A DNA stretch of 64,000 nucleotides from positions 3,720,001 through 3,784,000 of the forward strand of contig OZ244921.1 in NCBI GenBank assembly GCA_965221755.1, read 5' to 3'. Position numbers and translations under genes: made by a program. Of the stretch, positions 26,083 through 34,674 are shown one piece after another; within the stretch, counting starts at the first letter, position 1, and each line of letters begins with the position of its first letter. The notes beneath the pieces were generated by a model. The model was not told the origin of the DNA. It ran no database searches and was given only the letters and a program-made list of their open reading frames with translations. This DNA is from Azophilus sp965221755 (lineage in GTDB: Bacteria > Pseudomonadota > Gammaproteobacteria > Pseudomonadales > Azotimanducaceae).

Positions 26083-27609
26083 TCAGCCCTGCCCTTCCCA
26101 ATACGGCGCCCGCAGCTTGCGCTTGTTGACCTTGCCCATGGTGTTGCGGCCCAAGGTGTCCACCCAATCGAAGGTGCGCGGGCACTTGTAGTGGGACAGG
26201 CGCTCGCGGCACCAGGCGATCATGGCCTCCCCGGAGGGCGCGGCTTGCGCATCTTGGGGGATGGCCAAGGCCTTGAGCTCCTCGCCCATTTCCGGGTGGG
26301 GAATGCCGATGCAGGCCACGTCGAGGACGGCATCGTGCTCGATCAGCACCTGCTCCGCCTCGGCGGGATAGATGTTGACGCCGCCGGACACCACCATGTC
26401 GCTGAAGCGGTCGGTGATGTAAACGTAGCCGTCCTCGTCCATGTAGGCGATTTCGCCCAAGGTGAACACGCCCGGCGCGATGTGGGCGGCGGCGGACTTC
26501 TCCGGGTCGTTGTGGTAGATGACGCCGCGCCCGGTGGCGTCCTTGAAGAACAGGCGCCCCTCCGTGTTGGGCGGCAGCGGGTTGTCGTCGTCGTCCAGAA
26601 CCATCGCCTCGAAGGGCGGCACGGCCCTGCCCACCGAGCCGGGATGCGCCAGCCACTCCTCGGAGGTGATGAGGCAGGTGGTGCCCACCTCGCTGGCGCC
26701 GTAGGCGTCCACGAACACTGGCCCCCACCACTCGATCATCGCCCGCTTCACGTCCACCGGGCACTTGGCGCCGGTGTGCGCGACCCGAATCAGCGACGAA
26801 ACGTCGTAGCGGGCCTTGACCTCATCCGGCAGGGCCAGCAGGCGCACGAAGTGGGTGGGCACCATCACCGTGTTGCCGATTCCGTGGTCCTGAATCGCCT
26901 TGAGGGTCTGCTCCGCATCGAACCGGCCGAGAATGACGCAGGGCACGCCGGCCGCCAGGGAGCGGGCGCCGGACAGCGGGCCGGTGTGGTACATGGGGCC
27001 GACCACCAAGTGGGCACCGGCCTCAGCCACGGGCGCGGCGGCCAAGTTGGCGATGTGCTCAGCGACCGTGTCGCCGCCGGCGAACATGGTTGGGGGCAGT
27101 TCGGTTCCCTTGGGCCGCCCGGTGGTGCCGGAGGTGTAGAGCAGGTTCGGCCGCGGCGGCAAATGCCCGGGCGGCTCTTCGGCGGATTGCGCGGCGAGCC
27201 AGCCATCCCAAGGCGTCACGCCCGCCGCATCGCACCAGCCGACAACGCTGGCGACCTCGCTGGCGGCGGCGGCGGCAACGCCCCGTGCGGCGGTCTCCGG
27301 GCCGACAAACAGCAGGCGGGCGCCGGAGTCGCCCAGGATGTAGGCCACTTCATCGGCGGTGAGATGGAAGTTGACCGGCACCACCGAGGCGCCGCCGATC
27401 AGGCCGCCCAGATTGGCCAAGGCGGTTTCGACGGCGTTTTCGGCAAAGACCGCGATCCGGCGGCCGGGACCCAGATCCAAGCTCTGCAGCCCGTTGGCCA
27501 CCCGGTTGAGGACTTCGTCCAACTGCGTCCAGTCCAGTGCCTTGCGCCCGTCACGGACCGCCACCTCGCCGGGCCGCCGCTTCCCCAATTGCCGCGCAAA
27601 AGTCGTCAC
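26083..27609 (-). CDS. AMP-dependent acyl-CoA synthetase
   Basis: This 508-residue ANL-superfamily ligase has the P-loop-like 'LLYTSGTTGRPKGTELP' near residue 160. 'DAYGASEVGTTC', 'GEIAYMDEDGYVYITDRFSDMVVSGGVNIYPAEAE' (A8 hinge) and the C-terminal lysine in 'NTMGKVNKRKL' follow. It should activate a carboxylic acid as AMP ester, then CoA thioester. GTG 27609 is chosen because AAGGAGG lies 6 bases upstream and the protein then starts at the conserved N-terminus. It is divergent from the dehydrogenase operon. Substrate cannot be read from sequence. Confidence 0.9.
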   Translation of the reverse strand: MTTFARQLGKRRPGEVAVRDGRKALDWTQLDEVLNRVANGLQSLDLGPGRRIAVFAENAVETALANLGGLIGGASVVPVNFHLTADEVAYILGDSGARLLFVGPETAARGVAAAAASEVASVVGWCDAAGVTPWDGWLAAQSAEEPPGHLPPRPNLLYTSGTTGRPKGTELPPTMFAGGDTVAEHIANLAAAPVAEAGAHLVVGPMYHTGPLSGARSLAAGVPCVILGRFDAEQTLKAIQDHGIGNTVMVPTHFVRLLALPDEVKARYDVSSLIRVAHTGAKCPVDVKRAMIEWWGPVFVDAYGASEVGTTCLITSEEWLAHPGSVGRAVPPFEAMVLDDDDNPLPPNTEGRLFFKDATGRGVIYHNDPEKSAAAHIAPGVFTLGEIAYMDEDGYVYITDRFSDMVVSGGVNIYPAEAEQVLIEHDAVLDVACIGIPHPEMGEELKALAIPQDAQAAPSGEAMIAWCRERLSHYKCPRTFDWVDTLGRNTMGKVNKRKLRAPYWEGQG

Positions 27610-27711
27610 TTCAGCCTCCTTGTCAAGTTGCCCCGCCGAGGCCGTCCGCGCGCTCCCTGGGCGCATCCAGCGCAAGGATGCAGTCGGCACGCTGCAGCCC
27701 GGGCCTGTTGA

Positions 27712-27764
27712 GTTTCGCGCCGGCGAAACCGATGTCGAGCCTTGGCCCTTGGGGGGCCAAAGTT
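27712..27764 (+). repeat. Partial modular repeat with different arms
   Basis: Hairpin 1 is shortened, GTTTCGC (27712-27718) with GCGAAAC (27723-27729). Hairpin 2 has unique arms, TTGGCCC (27742-27748) with GGGCCAA (27754-27760). It is placed directly before the full copy at 27768. Confidence 0.75.
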
Positions 27765-27767
27765 GCA

Positions 27768-27862
27768 TGTGCGGGCTCAGAAACATACCGGAATCTGATC
27801 TAAGCGACGAGCGCGGAGTTTCGCGGTGAGCGAAACTCCATCCGCGACCGTCAGGTCGCGCA
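27768..27862 (+). repeat. Modular hairpin repeat
   Basis: Core TGTGCGGGCTCAGAAACATA onward; hairpin 1 GGAGTTTCGC (27815-27824) with GCGAAACTCC (27830-27839); hairpin 2 CGCGACC (27843-27849) with GGTCGCG (27854-27860). The core is nearly identical to copy 2 at 5475, 22 kb away. Confidence 0.92.
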
Positions 27863-27890
27863 TTGTAAAAGCTGCCGCAAATGAGAGAAT
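27863..27890 (+). promoter_or_regulatory. Candidate promoter of the dehydrogenase operon
   Basis: TTGTAA (27863-27868), 16-bp spacer, GAGAAT (27885-27890), each 4/6 to consensus. The -35 starts 2 bp after the repeat hairpin. Confidence 0.35.
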
Positions 27891-28026
27891 ACGCCGCTTA
27901 AACGCGCTTCGGCCCTCGGCTCGATTCAATCATACCAATCCGAAAGTCGAAGTTTCGGCGTTTTGGCTTGGCGTTTGGGAGCAGGGCCGCTTGGCGCACC
28001 CTCGAGAGCATTGACGGGAGAGACCC

Positions 28027-28998
28027 TTGAGCAGCGAAATCACCGACGACATCCTGCTGGACATCCACCGGCGCATGGTGCGCATCCGCGCCTTCGAGGA
28101 GCGGGCCGGCAAAATGATGGAGGACGGCAAGATCCCCGGCGCCCTGCATCTCTACGTCGGCCAGGAGGCCGTCGCCAGCGGCGTCATGGTGCATCTCTCC
28201 GATGAGGACTACATCACCGGCACCCACCGGGGGCACGGCCACCTGATCGCCAAGGGCGGCGAATTCACCTACATGTTCGCCGAGCTCTACGGCAAGGCCA
28301 CCGGCTACTGCAAGGGCAAGGGCGGCAGCATGCACATCTCCAACCTCGACCTCGGCATGCTCGGCGCCAACGGCATCGTCGGCGGCGGCCCGCCCATCGC
28401 CATGGGGGCGGCCTTCTCCTGCAAGTTCCGCAAGACCCGCAACGTCTCCATCAGCTTCTTCGGCGACGGCGCCAGCAATGAGGGCGCGTTCCACGAAGCC
28501 GCCAACATGGCGGCGCTGTACAAGCTGCCTTGCGTGTTCGTCTGCGAGAACAACGGCTACGGCGAGTACACGCCGCAGGCCAACCACCAAGCCATCGTCG
28601 ATGTCGCCGACCGGGCGCCGGGCTACGGCATGCCGGGCGTGGTGGTGGACGGCATGGACGCCATCGCCGTCCATGAGGCGGCCGGCGAGGCCATCGCCCG
28701 GGCGCGCGAGGGCGGCGGGCCGACCCTGCTGGAGTGCAAGACCTACCGCTACTACGACCATGTGGGCGTGCGCGGCATGGGCTTGAGCTACCGCACCGAC
28801 GAGGAAGTGGAGCAATGGCGGCTCAAGGACCCCATCGTCAACTTCGAGGCGCGGCTCGCCGAACAGGGGGTGCTCACGCCCGAAGCGGCCGAGGCCGTCC
28901 ACGAGGCGGTGCGCAAGGAAGTGGACGCCGGCATCGAATTCGCCGAAGCCAGCCCCGACCCCGACCCCGCCGCCGTCACCGAAGACGTTTACGCCTGA
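28027..28998 (+). CDS. 2-oxoacid/acetoin dehydrogenase E1, alpha subunit
   Basis: This 323-residue TPP-dependent E1 alpha has the diphosphate/Mg motif 'GDGASNEGAFHEAANMAALY' ending in 'CENNGYGEYT', and the phosphorylation-loop region 'TYRYYDHVG'. It decarboxylates the keto substrate and passes the acyl group to E2 lipoate. The TTG start (28027) has GGGAGAG upstream. It opens an operon E1 alpha, E1 beta, AcoX, E2. Presence of AcoX argues for an acetoin-dehydrogenase-like rather than pyruvate complex, but both remain possible. Confidence 0.9.
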   Translation: MSSEITDDILLDIHRRMVRIRAFEERAGKMMEDGKIPGALHLYVGQEAVASGVMVHLSDEDYITGTHRGHGHLIAKGGEFTYMFAELYGKATGYCKGKGGSMHISNLDLGMLGANGIVGGGPPIAMGAAFSCKFRKTRNVSISFFGDGASNEGAFHEAANMAALYKLPCVFVCENNGYGEYTPQANHQAIVDVADRAPGYGMPGVVVDGMDAIAVHEAAGEAIARAREGGGPTLLECKTYRYYDHVGVRGMGLSYRTDEEVEQWRLKDPIVNFEARLAEQGVLTPEAAEAVHEAVRKEVDAGIEFAEASPDPDPAAVTEDVYA

Positions 28999-29014
28999 CC
29001 CAAGGAGCCCCGCA

Positions 29015-30013
29015 ATGGCCGAACCCCAACCCAAACCCAGGGAACTGCCCTACGTCGCCGCCATCGCCGAGGGCGTGCGCACCGTGATGCAGGAACAACC
29101 GGACGCCTTCGTGGCCGGCGAGGACGTCGCCGAGGCGGGCGGCGTCTATGGCTACTACAACGGCATCCTGAAGGAATTCGGCCCGGAACGGGTGTTCGAC
29201 ACGCCGATTTCCGAGGAGGGCATCGTCGGCCTCGGGGTTGGCGCCGCCGCCACCGGCTGCCGCCCGATCATCGACGTGATGTTCATGGACTTCATGGGCG
29301 AGTGCATGGATGAGATCGCCAACCAGCTCGCCAAGATGCGCTACATGTTCGGCGGGCGGGCGACGCTGCCGGTCACCATTCTCAGCATGGCCGGCGCCGG
29401 CGCCAGCCTCGCCGCCCAGCACAGCCAAAGCCTGGAGGCCTGGATCTGCCACCTGCCCGGCCTGAAGGTGGTGATGGCCTGCACGCCCTACGACGCCAAG
29501 GGCCTGATCATCAGCGCCGCGCGCGACGACAACCCGGTGATCGTCGTGCTCAACAAGATGTCGCTGGCCATGACGGGACCGGTGCCGGAAGAGTCCTACG
29601 CCGTGCCCATCGGCAAGGCCAATGTGGTGCGCAGCGGCTCGAACTACACGATCATCAGCTTCGGGCGCATGGTGCATGAGGCGCTCGCTGCGGCGACGCA
29701 ACTCGAAAAGCTCGGCATCGAGGCCGAAGTGATCGACCTGCGCAGCCTCCAGCCCTTGGACAGCGCCGCCGTCGTCGCCTCGGTGAAAAAGACCCATCGG
29801 GCGATGATCGTCCACGAGGCGGTGCGCTTCGGCGGCTTCGGCGGGGAGGTGGCCGCGCAGATTCAGGAGCTGGCCTTCGACTACCTCGACGCCCCGGTGG
29901 CGCGGGTGGGCGCTCCGTTCAGCCCGGTGCCCTTCAGCCCGGTGCTGGAAGCCAACTACGTTCCCAACGCCGATCGCATCGTCGCCGAGGCCAAGCAACA
30001 GCTCGGGCTTTAG
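29015..30013 (+). CDS. 2-oxoacid/acetoin dehydrogenase E1, beta subunit
   Basis: This 332-residue transketolase-like E1 beta has 'FDTPISEEGIVGLGVGAAATG' with the TPP-activating Glu, 'DVMFMDFMGECMDEI', and the C-terminal transketolase domain 'YTIISFGRMVHEAL...AEVIDLRSLQPLD'. It pairs with the E1 alpha gene 16 bp upstream to form the alpha2-beta2 enzyme. AAGGAG lies upstream of the ATG. Length is normal for the family. Confidence 0.93.
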   Translation: MAEPQPKPRELPYVAAIAEGVRTVMQEQPDAFVAGEDVAEAGGVYGYYNGILKEFGPERVFDTPISEEGIVGLGVGAAATGCRPIIDVMFMDFMGECMDEIANQLAKMRYMFGGRATLPVTILSMAGAGASLAAQHSQSLEAWICHLPGLKVVMACTPYDAKGLIISAARDDNPVIVVLNKMSLAMTGPVPEESYAVPIGKANVVRSGSNYTIISFGRMVHEALAAATQLEKLGIEAEVIDLRSLQPLDSAAVVASVKKTHRAMIVHEAVRFGGFGGEVAAQIQELAFDYLDAPVARVGAPFSPVPFSPVLEANYVPNADRIVAEAKQQLGL

Positions 30014-30057
30014 CGGCCATCCGGCACCCCGTCCGGGTCAAGCGCCGCAGAAAAGCC

Positions 30058-31065
30058 ATGAGCCTGTTCGGCGTGGTCGCCAACCCGGCCTCGGGCAAGG
30101 ACGTGCGCCGCCTGGTGGCCCGCGCCTCCGTTTTCGACAACCAGGAAAAGCAGGCCATCGTTGAGCGCGCCCTGATCGGCGCCGAAGCCGCCGGGGCCGC
30201 CGCCTTCGCCTATCTCGACGACCCCAACGGCATCGTCGCCAGCGCCGTTCGCGAAAACCGCCGCCTGCGCGCCAAGCCGCTGGACGCCACCCGAACCAGA
30301 ACGGCGCTGGACACCATCACTGCGGCCCGGGCGCTGAGGGACTTGGGTTGCTCCGTGGTCATCACCCTGGGCGGCGACGGCACCAATCGAGCCTTCGCGC
30401 TGGGCTGGCCCGAGGCGCCGTTGATTCCGCTGTCCACCGGCACCAACAACGTCTTTCCGCGCTTGCAGGAGGCCACCTTGGCGGGAGCCGCAGCGGGATT
30501 GATCGCTTCCGGCCGACTCGAACTGAGCGAGGTCGCCGCGCAGCACAAAACCGTTCAAGTGACGGTGGCCGATGAGCGCCCGGACCTTGCCTTGATCGAT
30601 GCGGTGCTCAGCCGGGAGCGCTTCGTCGGCGCCCGCGCCCTGCTGCAGCCGGAGCTGCTCGACACCGCCCTGCTCACCCGCGCCGAGCCGGCAGCGGTGG
30701 GCATCGCCGCCATCGGCGGCCTGCTGCATCCCCTGCCCCAGGATGCCGACAAGGGGCTGCTGCTGCGATTCGGACCCGGCGGCGAGCGGGTGCGGGCGCC
30801 CATCGCGCCGGGGCTCTACAAGAGCGTTGAAGTGGCGGAATGCCGGGCCATCGAGCTTGGCGAGCGTATTGCCGCCGACGGCCCCGGCGTGCTGGCCTTC
30901 GACGGCGAACGGGACCGCTCGCTCAAGCCGGACCAGCCGATTGAGATGGCTGTGGAACGAACCGGGCCTTGGGTGGTGGACATCCGCCGGACCCTCGAAT
31001 TGGCGGCCCGCAGCGGATTGTTTAGGATGGAGGCGCCCGGCGCGCGGCGCAGGACGGCAGGCTGA
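30058..31065 (+). CDS. acoX: AcoX-like NAD kinase-fold protein
   Basis: This 335-residue protein carries the NAD/diacylglycerol kinase-fold motif 'VVITLGGDGTNRAFA' followed by 'PLIPLSTGTNNVFP'. It begins 'MSLFGVVANPASGKDVRRLV', as in AcoX/ATP-NAD kinase-like proteins of acetoin operons. The role of AcoX is not established; kinase activity on a cofactor has been proposed. In typical aco operons acoX is first. Here it lies between E1 beta and E2, 45 and 16 bp from its neighbours, so it belongs to the transcript. Confidence 0.85.
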   Translation: MSLFGVVANPASGKDVRRLVARASVFDNQEKQAIVERALIGAEAAGAAAFAYLDDPNGIVASAVRENRRLRAKPLDATRTRTALDTITAARALRDLGCSVVITLGGDGTNRAFALGWPEAPLIPLSTGTNNVFPRLQEATLAGAAAGLIASGRLELSEVAAQHKTVQVTVADERPDLALIDAVLSRERFVGARALLQPELLDTALLTRAEPAAVGIAAIGGLLHPLPQDADKGLLLRFGPGGERVRAPIAPGLYKSVEVAECRAIELGERIAADGPGVLAFDGERDRSLKPDQPIEMAVERTGPWVVDIRRTLELAARSGLFRMEAPGARRRTAG

Positions 31066-31081
31066 AAAAGGAGAGCGTAAG

Positions 31082-32437
31082 TTGCCCCAGGAAATCTATT
31101 TGGTGAAGGTCGGCATGAACATGACCGAGGGCGTGGTGGAGGAGTGGTACATCGCCGACGGCGCCACCGTGGACAAGGGCGAGCTGCTCTACCGCTTGGA
31201 AACCGAAAAGGTCAACCTTGACGTGGACGCCGAGACCAGCGGCATCGTCAAGCACATGGTCGGCGAGGGAGTGGCCATGAAGCCGGGCGACGTGGTCGGC
31301 TACATCTACGCGGACGGCGAGGCCATTCCCGACGCGCCGCCGCAAACGCAGGCGGCGGAACCGGTGGCGGAGAGCGCCCCCGCAGCCGCCCCGCCCGCCC
31401 GACCGACGGCCTTGAACGCCGGCGACGGCCGCATTGCCTCGTCGCCGGCGGCGCGGCGGCTGGCCGCCCTGCTGAACGTCGATATCGCCGCCTTGCAAGG
31501 CAGCGGCCCCGGCGGGCGCATCGTCGAGGCGGACGTCCAGGCCGCCGCCGACGGCGACCGGCCCGCGGCGCCCGCACCGCAAGCGCCTTCGCCGTCCTCG
31601 CCAATGGCGCGCAAGCTCGCCCGCGAGCTCGGCGTCGATCTGGCCCAGCTGCGCGGCACGGGGCCCGGCGGCCGAATCACCAAGCAGGACGTGGAACGAG
31701 CCGCCGCCGGAGTTCCAGCGCCCGCCGCGGCGCCCGCCTTGGCCAGCGGCGAGGATCGCGTCGTGCCGGTGCGGGGCATGCGCAAGACCATCGCCGCGCG
31801 CATGTTCGAGAGCCTGCGCTCGTCCGCCCAGCTCACCATGGACATGGACGCCAACATGGAGGATGCGGTGAAGCTGCGCAATCAGTTGGTGGACGAATGG
31901 CGCGACGAGGAGCTGCGTCCCACCTACACCGATCTGGTGATTCGCGCCGCCGCCAAGGCGCTGGAGAGGCATCCGCTGATGAACAGCGTCTTTGGCGAAG
32001 CGGAAATGACCCTGCGCGGCGACATCAACGTCGGCATGGCCGTGGCCTTGGAGGAAGGCCTGATCGTTCCAGTGGTGCGCCACGCCAATCGGCTCAGCAT
32101 GAAGGAACTGGCCTTGGAGACCGGGCGGCTCGCCAAAGCCGCGCGCGACGGGGCGCTGACCCCGGACGACCTCCAAGACGGCACCTTCACCGTCTCCGCC
32201 CTCGGCATGTTCGGCGTCGATGCCTTCACGCCGATCATCAACGCCCCCCAATCCGGCATCCTGGGCGTCAACCGCCTGCGCGACGATCTGAAGTGGGCGG
32301 GCGAGGCGCCAACCAAGACCCAAGTGATGCGCCTCTCCCTGACTTGGGACCACCGCGCTTTGGACGGCGCCCCCGCCGCCCGGTTCCTGGCCGCCGTCCG
32401 CGACCTGCTCGAGGCGCCCTTCCGGCTGCTGGTGTGA
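31082..32437 (+). CDS. Dihydrolipoamide acyltransferase (E2)
   Basis: This 451-residue E2 has one lipoyl domain (residues 1-80, lipoyl lysine in 'RLETEKVNLDV'). Two subunit-binding domains follow in a row ('SSPAARRLAALLNVD...GPGGRIVEADV' and 'SPMARKLARELGVD...GPGGRITKQDV'), with an Ala/Pro linker. The catalytic domain ends in 'LTWDHRALDGAPAARFL' (HxxxDG). It forms the core that links E1 and E3. The TTG start has AAGGAGAG upstream. Two peripheral-subunit-binding domains are unusual; most E2s have one. No E3 gene is in the window. Confidence 0.92.
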   Translation: MPQEIYLVKVGMNMTEGVVEEWYIADGATVDKGELLYRLETEKVNLDVDAETSGIVKHMVGEGVAMKPGDVVGYIYADGEAIPDAPPQTQAAEPVAESAPAAAPPARPTALNAGDGRIASSPAARRLAALLNVDIAALQGSGPGGRIVEADVQAAADGDRPAAPAPQAPSPSSPMARKLARELGVDLAQLRGTGPGGRITKQDVERAAAGVPAPAAAPALASGEDRVVPVRGMRKTIAARMFESLRSSAQLTMDMDANMEDAVKLRNQLVDEWRDEELRPTYTDLVIRAAAKALERHPLMNSVFGEAEMTLRGDINVGMAVALEEGLIVPVVRHANRLSMKELALETGRLAKAARDGALTPDDLQDGTFTVSALGMFGVDAFTPIINAPQSGILGVNRLRDDLKWAGEAPTKTQVMRLSLTWDHRALDGAPAARFLAAVRDLLEAPFRLLV

Positions 32438-32438
32438 C

Positions 32439-33422
32439 CTAGCGCACCGGCAAATCCATCTCCGCGAACAGCTTGGCGCGGGCCGCCCCCGTGGGCCGGG
32501 CAATCGCTGCCGCCACCGTGCGCTGGTCCAGGTGCGGGGCGAACCACGCCATGAACTCGTGCATGAAACGGCGCAGAAAGGTGCCGCGCCGGAAGCCGAT
32601 GTGGGTGACGGAAGGGGCAAACAGGTGCGAGGCATCGACCGTCACCAAGCCCCGGTCAACCGCCGGGTCGAAGGCCATCGAGGCAATGATGCCGACGCCA
32701 AAGCCAAGGCGCACGTAGGTCTTGATCACGTCGGTGTCGGTGGCGGTGAAGGCCACGTTCGGTTTGAGGCCCTCCGCCTGGAAGGCCAGATCAAGCACCG
32801 AGCGGCCCGTGAAGCCAAACACGTAGGTCGCCAGAGGCTCCGCCGCCACGTCGGCCAAGGTCAGTTCACGCTGCGCGCCGATCTGCGCCAGCCGGTGGCC
32901 CTCGGGCACGATGACGTCCCGGTACCAACGGTAGCAAGGCAGCATGATGAGGTTCTTGAACAGTTCCAAGCCCTCGGTGGCAATGACGAAGTCCACCTCG
33001 CCGGCAGCGGCCAGCTCAACCAGTTGGGCGGGCGAGCCCTGATGCATGCGCAACGCCACCTCCGGGTAGGCTGCGCGGAACTTGCGCACCGCGGGCGGCA
33101 GGGCGTAGCGGGCTTGGGTGTGGGTGGTGGCGATGGACAGCAGGCCGGTTCGCTCGTCCCGGTACTCATCGGCCACCAGCTTGATGCTGTCCACTTGGCG
33201 CAGCACCTCGCCGGCCCGCTCGAGAATGACCTTGCCAATGGGGGTGACAGCGGCGAGCTGCTTGCCTTGGCGGGCAAAGATCTCGACGCCCAATTCGTCT
33301 TCGAGCAAGCGAATCTGCTTGCTGATGCCGGGCTGCGCGGTGAACAGGCTTTCAGCCGTGAGGGATACGTTCAGGCCGTGTTGGGCGACTTCCCAAGCGT
33401 AGCGCAGTTGCTGCAGTTTCAT
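32439..33422 (-). CDS. cysB: CysB, LysR-type regulator of sulfur assimilation
   Basis: This 327-residue protein is collinear with E. coli CysB. The N-terminal wHTH is 'MKLQQLRYAWEVAQHGLNVS...SQ/AQPGISKQIRLLEDELG'. The inducer site 'TTHTQARYALP' holds the Thr/Gln residues that bind sulfate or acetylserine, and 'TYVFGFTGRSVLDLAF' and 'TATDTDVIKTYVRLGFGVGIIASMA' complete the match. It should activate cysteine-biosynthesis genes with N-acetylserine as inducer. The start at 33422 gives the canonical N-terminus. It converges with the E2 gene. A promoter and a palindrome lie upstream (33446-33500). Confidence 0.95.
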   Translation of the reverse strand: MKLQQLRYAWEVAQHGLNVSLTAESLFTAQPGISKQIRLLEDELGVEIFARQGKQLAAVTPIGKVILERAGEVLRQVDSIKLVADEYRDERTGLLSIATTHTQARYALPPAVRKFRAAYPEVALRMHQGSPAQLVELAAAGEVDFVIATEGLELFKNLIMLPCYRWYRDVIVPEGHRLAQIGAQRELTLADVAAEPLATYVFGFTGRSVLDLAFQAEGLKPNVAFTATDTDVIKTYVRLGFGVGIIASMAFDPAVDRGLVTVDASHLFAPSVTHIGFRRGTFLRRFMHEFMAWFAPHLDQRTVAAAIARPTGAARAKLFAEMDLPVR

Positions 33423-33445
33423 GGCGCCGCAGTTTAAGGCCAATC

Positions 33446-33469
33446 ATCGGGTTTTGGAATAAAACCGAT
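33446..33469. promoter_or_regulatory. Imperfect palindrome upstream of cysB, possible operator
   Basis: ATCGGGTTTT-ggaat-AAAACC-GAT, with one base unpaired, centred about 36 bp before the cysB start and covering the predicted transcription start. LysR regulators often autorepress from such a site. Confidence 0.35.
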
Positions 33470-33473
33470 GCTC

Positions 33474-33500
33474 TTTATAACGGATGAGCCTTTAGGACAA
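33474..33500 (-). promoter_or_regulatory. Candidate cysB promoter
   Basis: On the minus strand TTGTCC (33500-33495), a 15-bp spacer and TATAAA (33479-33474). The -10 is 5/6 to consensus; the spacer is short. It overlaps the 3' end of the nucleotidase gene. Confidence 0.4.
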
Positions 33501-34400
33501 AGGTTCCTTCGGCGCGTTGGCAACCCCGCTCGGCACATGGCCGGCGGGCATGTGGGAGACGGCGGCTTCGCAATGCTGGGTTTGGTCATCAAAGAACACG
33601 TCCGCAGCAAACGCCTTGAGGAACTCCGACTTGGTCATGCCGCCAAGAAACAGGGACTCGTCCAACCGGATGTTCCAGGCCCGCAGCGTGCGGATGACCC
33701 GTTCATGGGCGGGCGCCTCCCGGGCGGTGACCAGCGCGGTGCGGATGGGGCAATCGTCGTCGAACTCCTGCTGCAGGTCGTGCAGCGCCTTGAGAAACGA
33801 CTTGAACGGACCGCCCGGCAGCGGTTTGCCCGCCTCCGCCGCTTCCGCCGCGCTGAAGGCCTCCAATCCCTGCGCTTGGTAGATTTGCTCGGCCTCATCG
33901 GAAAAGAGCACCGAATCGCCGTCGAAGGCCATGCGCAGTTCGCCCGTGCCGGACCGTTCGCGGCCGCTGCTGCCAAGCAGCAAATTGGCCGCCGCCACGC
34001 CCTGCTCCAAGGCTTGGCGGACGTCCGCGCCGTGGGTGCTGAGGAACAGGTCGCAGCCGAAGGCCCGCACGTAGCGGTACGGACTGTCGCCGCCGCAGAA
34101 CGCAGCCTTGGTGACATCGAGCGCATGGTGCTCAATGGAATTGAAGATGCGCAGCCCGGTATCCGCCGAGTTGCGTGACAGCAATATTATCTCAACTCTC
34201 TTTTTTTTCTTTATCTTGTTGATATTCAATAGCTTTTTGACAAAATAAAACCCTTCTCCCGGATCAAGCGGCTTGTCTTCGTTGTCGATTTGGAAGCGCC
34301 GGTACGCTTCGAGCCCGTCGGCTTCGTACACTGCGTTGCTGTCCCGGAGATCGAACAGCGCCCGGGAGGAGATGGCGACGGTCAGGGGGCCTGGCTTCAT
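33492..34400 (-). CDS. 5'-nucleotidase, cN-I (NT5C1) family
   Basis: This 302-residue protein matches the cytosolic 5'-nucleotidase I family. It has 'LTVAISSRALFDLRDSNAVYE' at the N-terminus, then 'ILLSRNSADTGLRIFNSIEHH', 'AFCGGDSPYRYVRAFGCDLFLST', 'LRMAFDGDSVLFSDEAEQIY' and 'DVFFDDQTQHCEAA', in order. It should dephosphorylate AMP or other nucleoside monophosphates. An AT-rich patch near 34190-34250 encodes 'NINKIKKKKR' and contains a run of eight A on the coding strand. Its start overlaps the DUF465 stop by 4 bp. Confidence 0.88.
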   Translation of the reverse strand: MKPGPLTVAISSRALFDLRDSNAVYEADGLEAYRRFQIDNEDKPLDPGEGFYFVKKLLNINKIKKKKRVEIILLSRNSADTGLRIFNSIEHHALDVTKAAFCGGDSPYRYVRAFGCDLFLSTHGADVRQALEQGVAAANLLLGSSGRERSGTGELRMAFDGDSVLFSDEAEQIYQAQGLEAFSAAEAAEAGKPLPGGPFKSFLKALHDLQQEFDDDCPIRTALVTAREAPAHERVIRTLRAWNIRLDESLFLGGMTKSEFLKAFAADVFFDDQTQHCEAAVSHMPAGHVPSGVANAPKEPLS

Positions 34401-34594
34401 GCGTCAAGATCGGGAATGAGTTGACTTTCCAACTTGGCGATCATGTCCTTGAGCTTGAGCTTGCGCTTCTTCAGCCGCTGCACCCGCATGGCGTCGTGAT
34501 GGCCGGTGGCAATGAGGTGATGAATGACTTCGTCAAGGTCGCGATGCTCGATGCGCACATTCTCCAGCCACTTGGTGAGTTCGGCGCTGTCCAT
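34397..34594 (-). CDS. DUF465 family protein (YdcH-like)
   Basis: This 65-residue, highly charged helical protein reads 'VRIEHRDLDEVIHHLIATGHHD', then 'MRVQRLKKRKLKLKDMIAKLESQLIPDLDA', the standard DUF465 pattern of a helical hairpin with a KKRKL-K-x-D motif. The function is unknown. It overlaps the nucleotidase gene (ATGA) and probably leads that two-gene operon. It is divergent from the DnaJ-like gene with an 80-bp gap that has no repeat. Confidence 0.92.
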   Translation of the reverse strand: MDSAELTKWLENVRIEHRDLDEVIHHLIATGHHDAMRVQRLKKRKLKLKDMIAKLESQLIPDLDA

Positions 34595-34674
34595 GGACGG
34601 TTACGCAGCCCTGCAACTGATCGCTTGGCCGCCATGATACCCTAGAGATTCAAGGACAACCCCCGTTTATCCGC

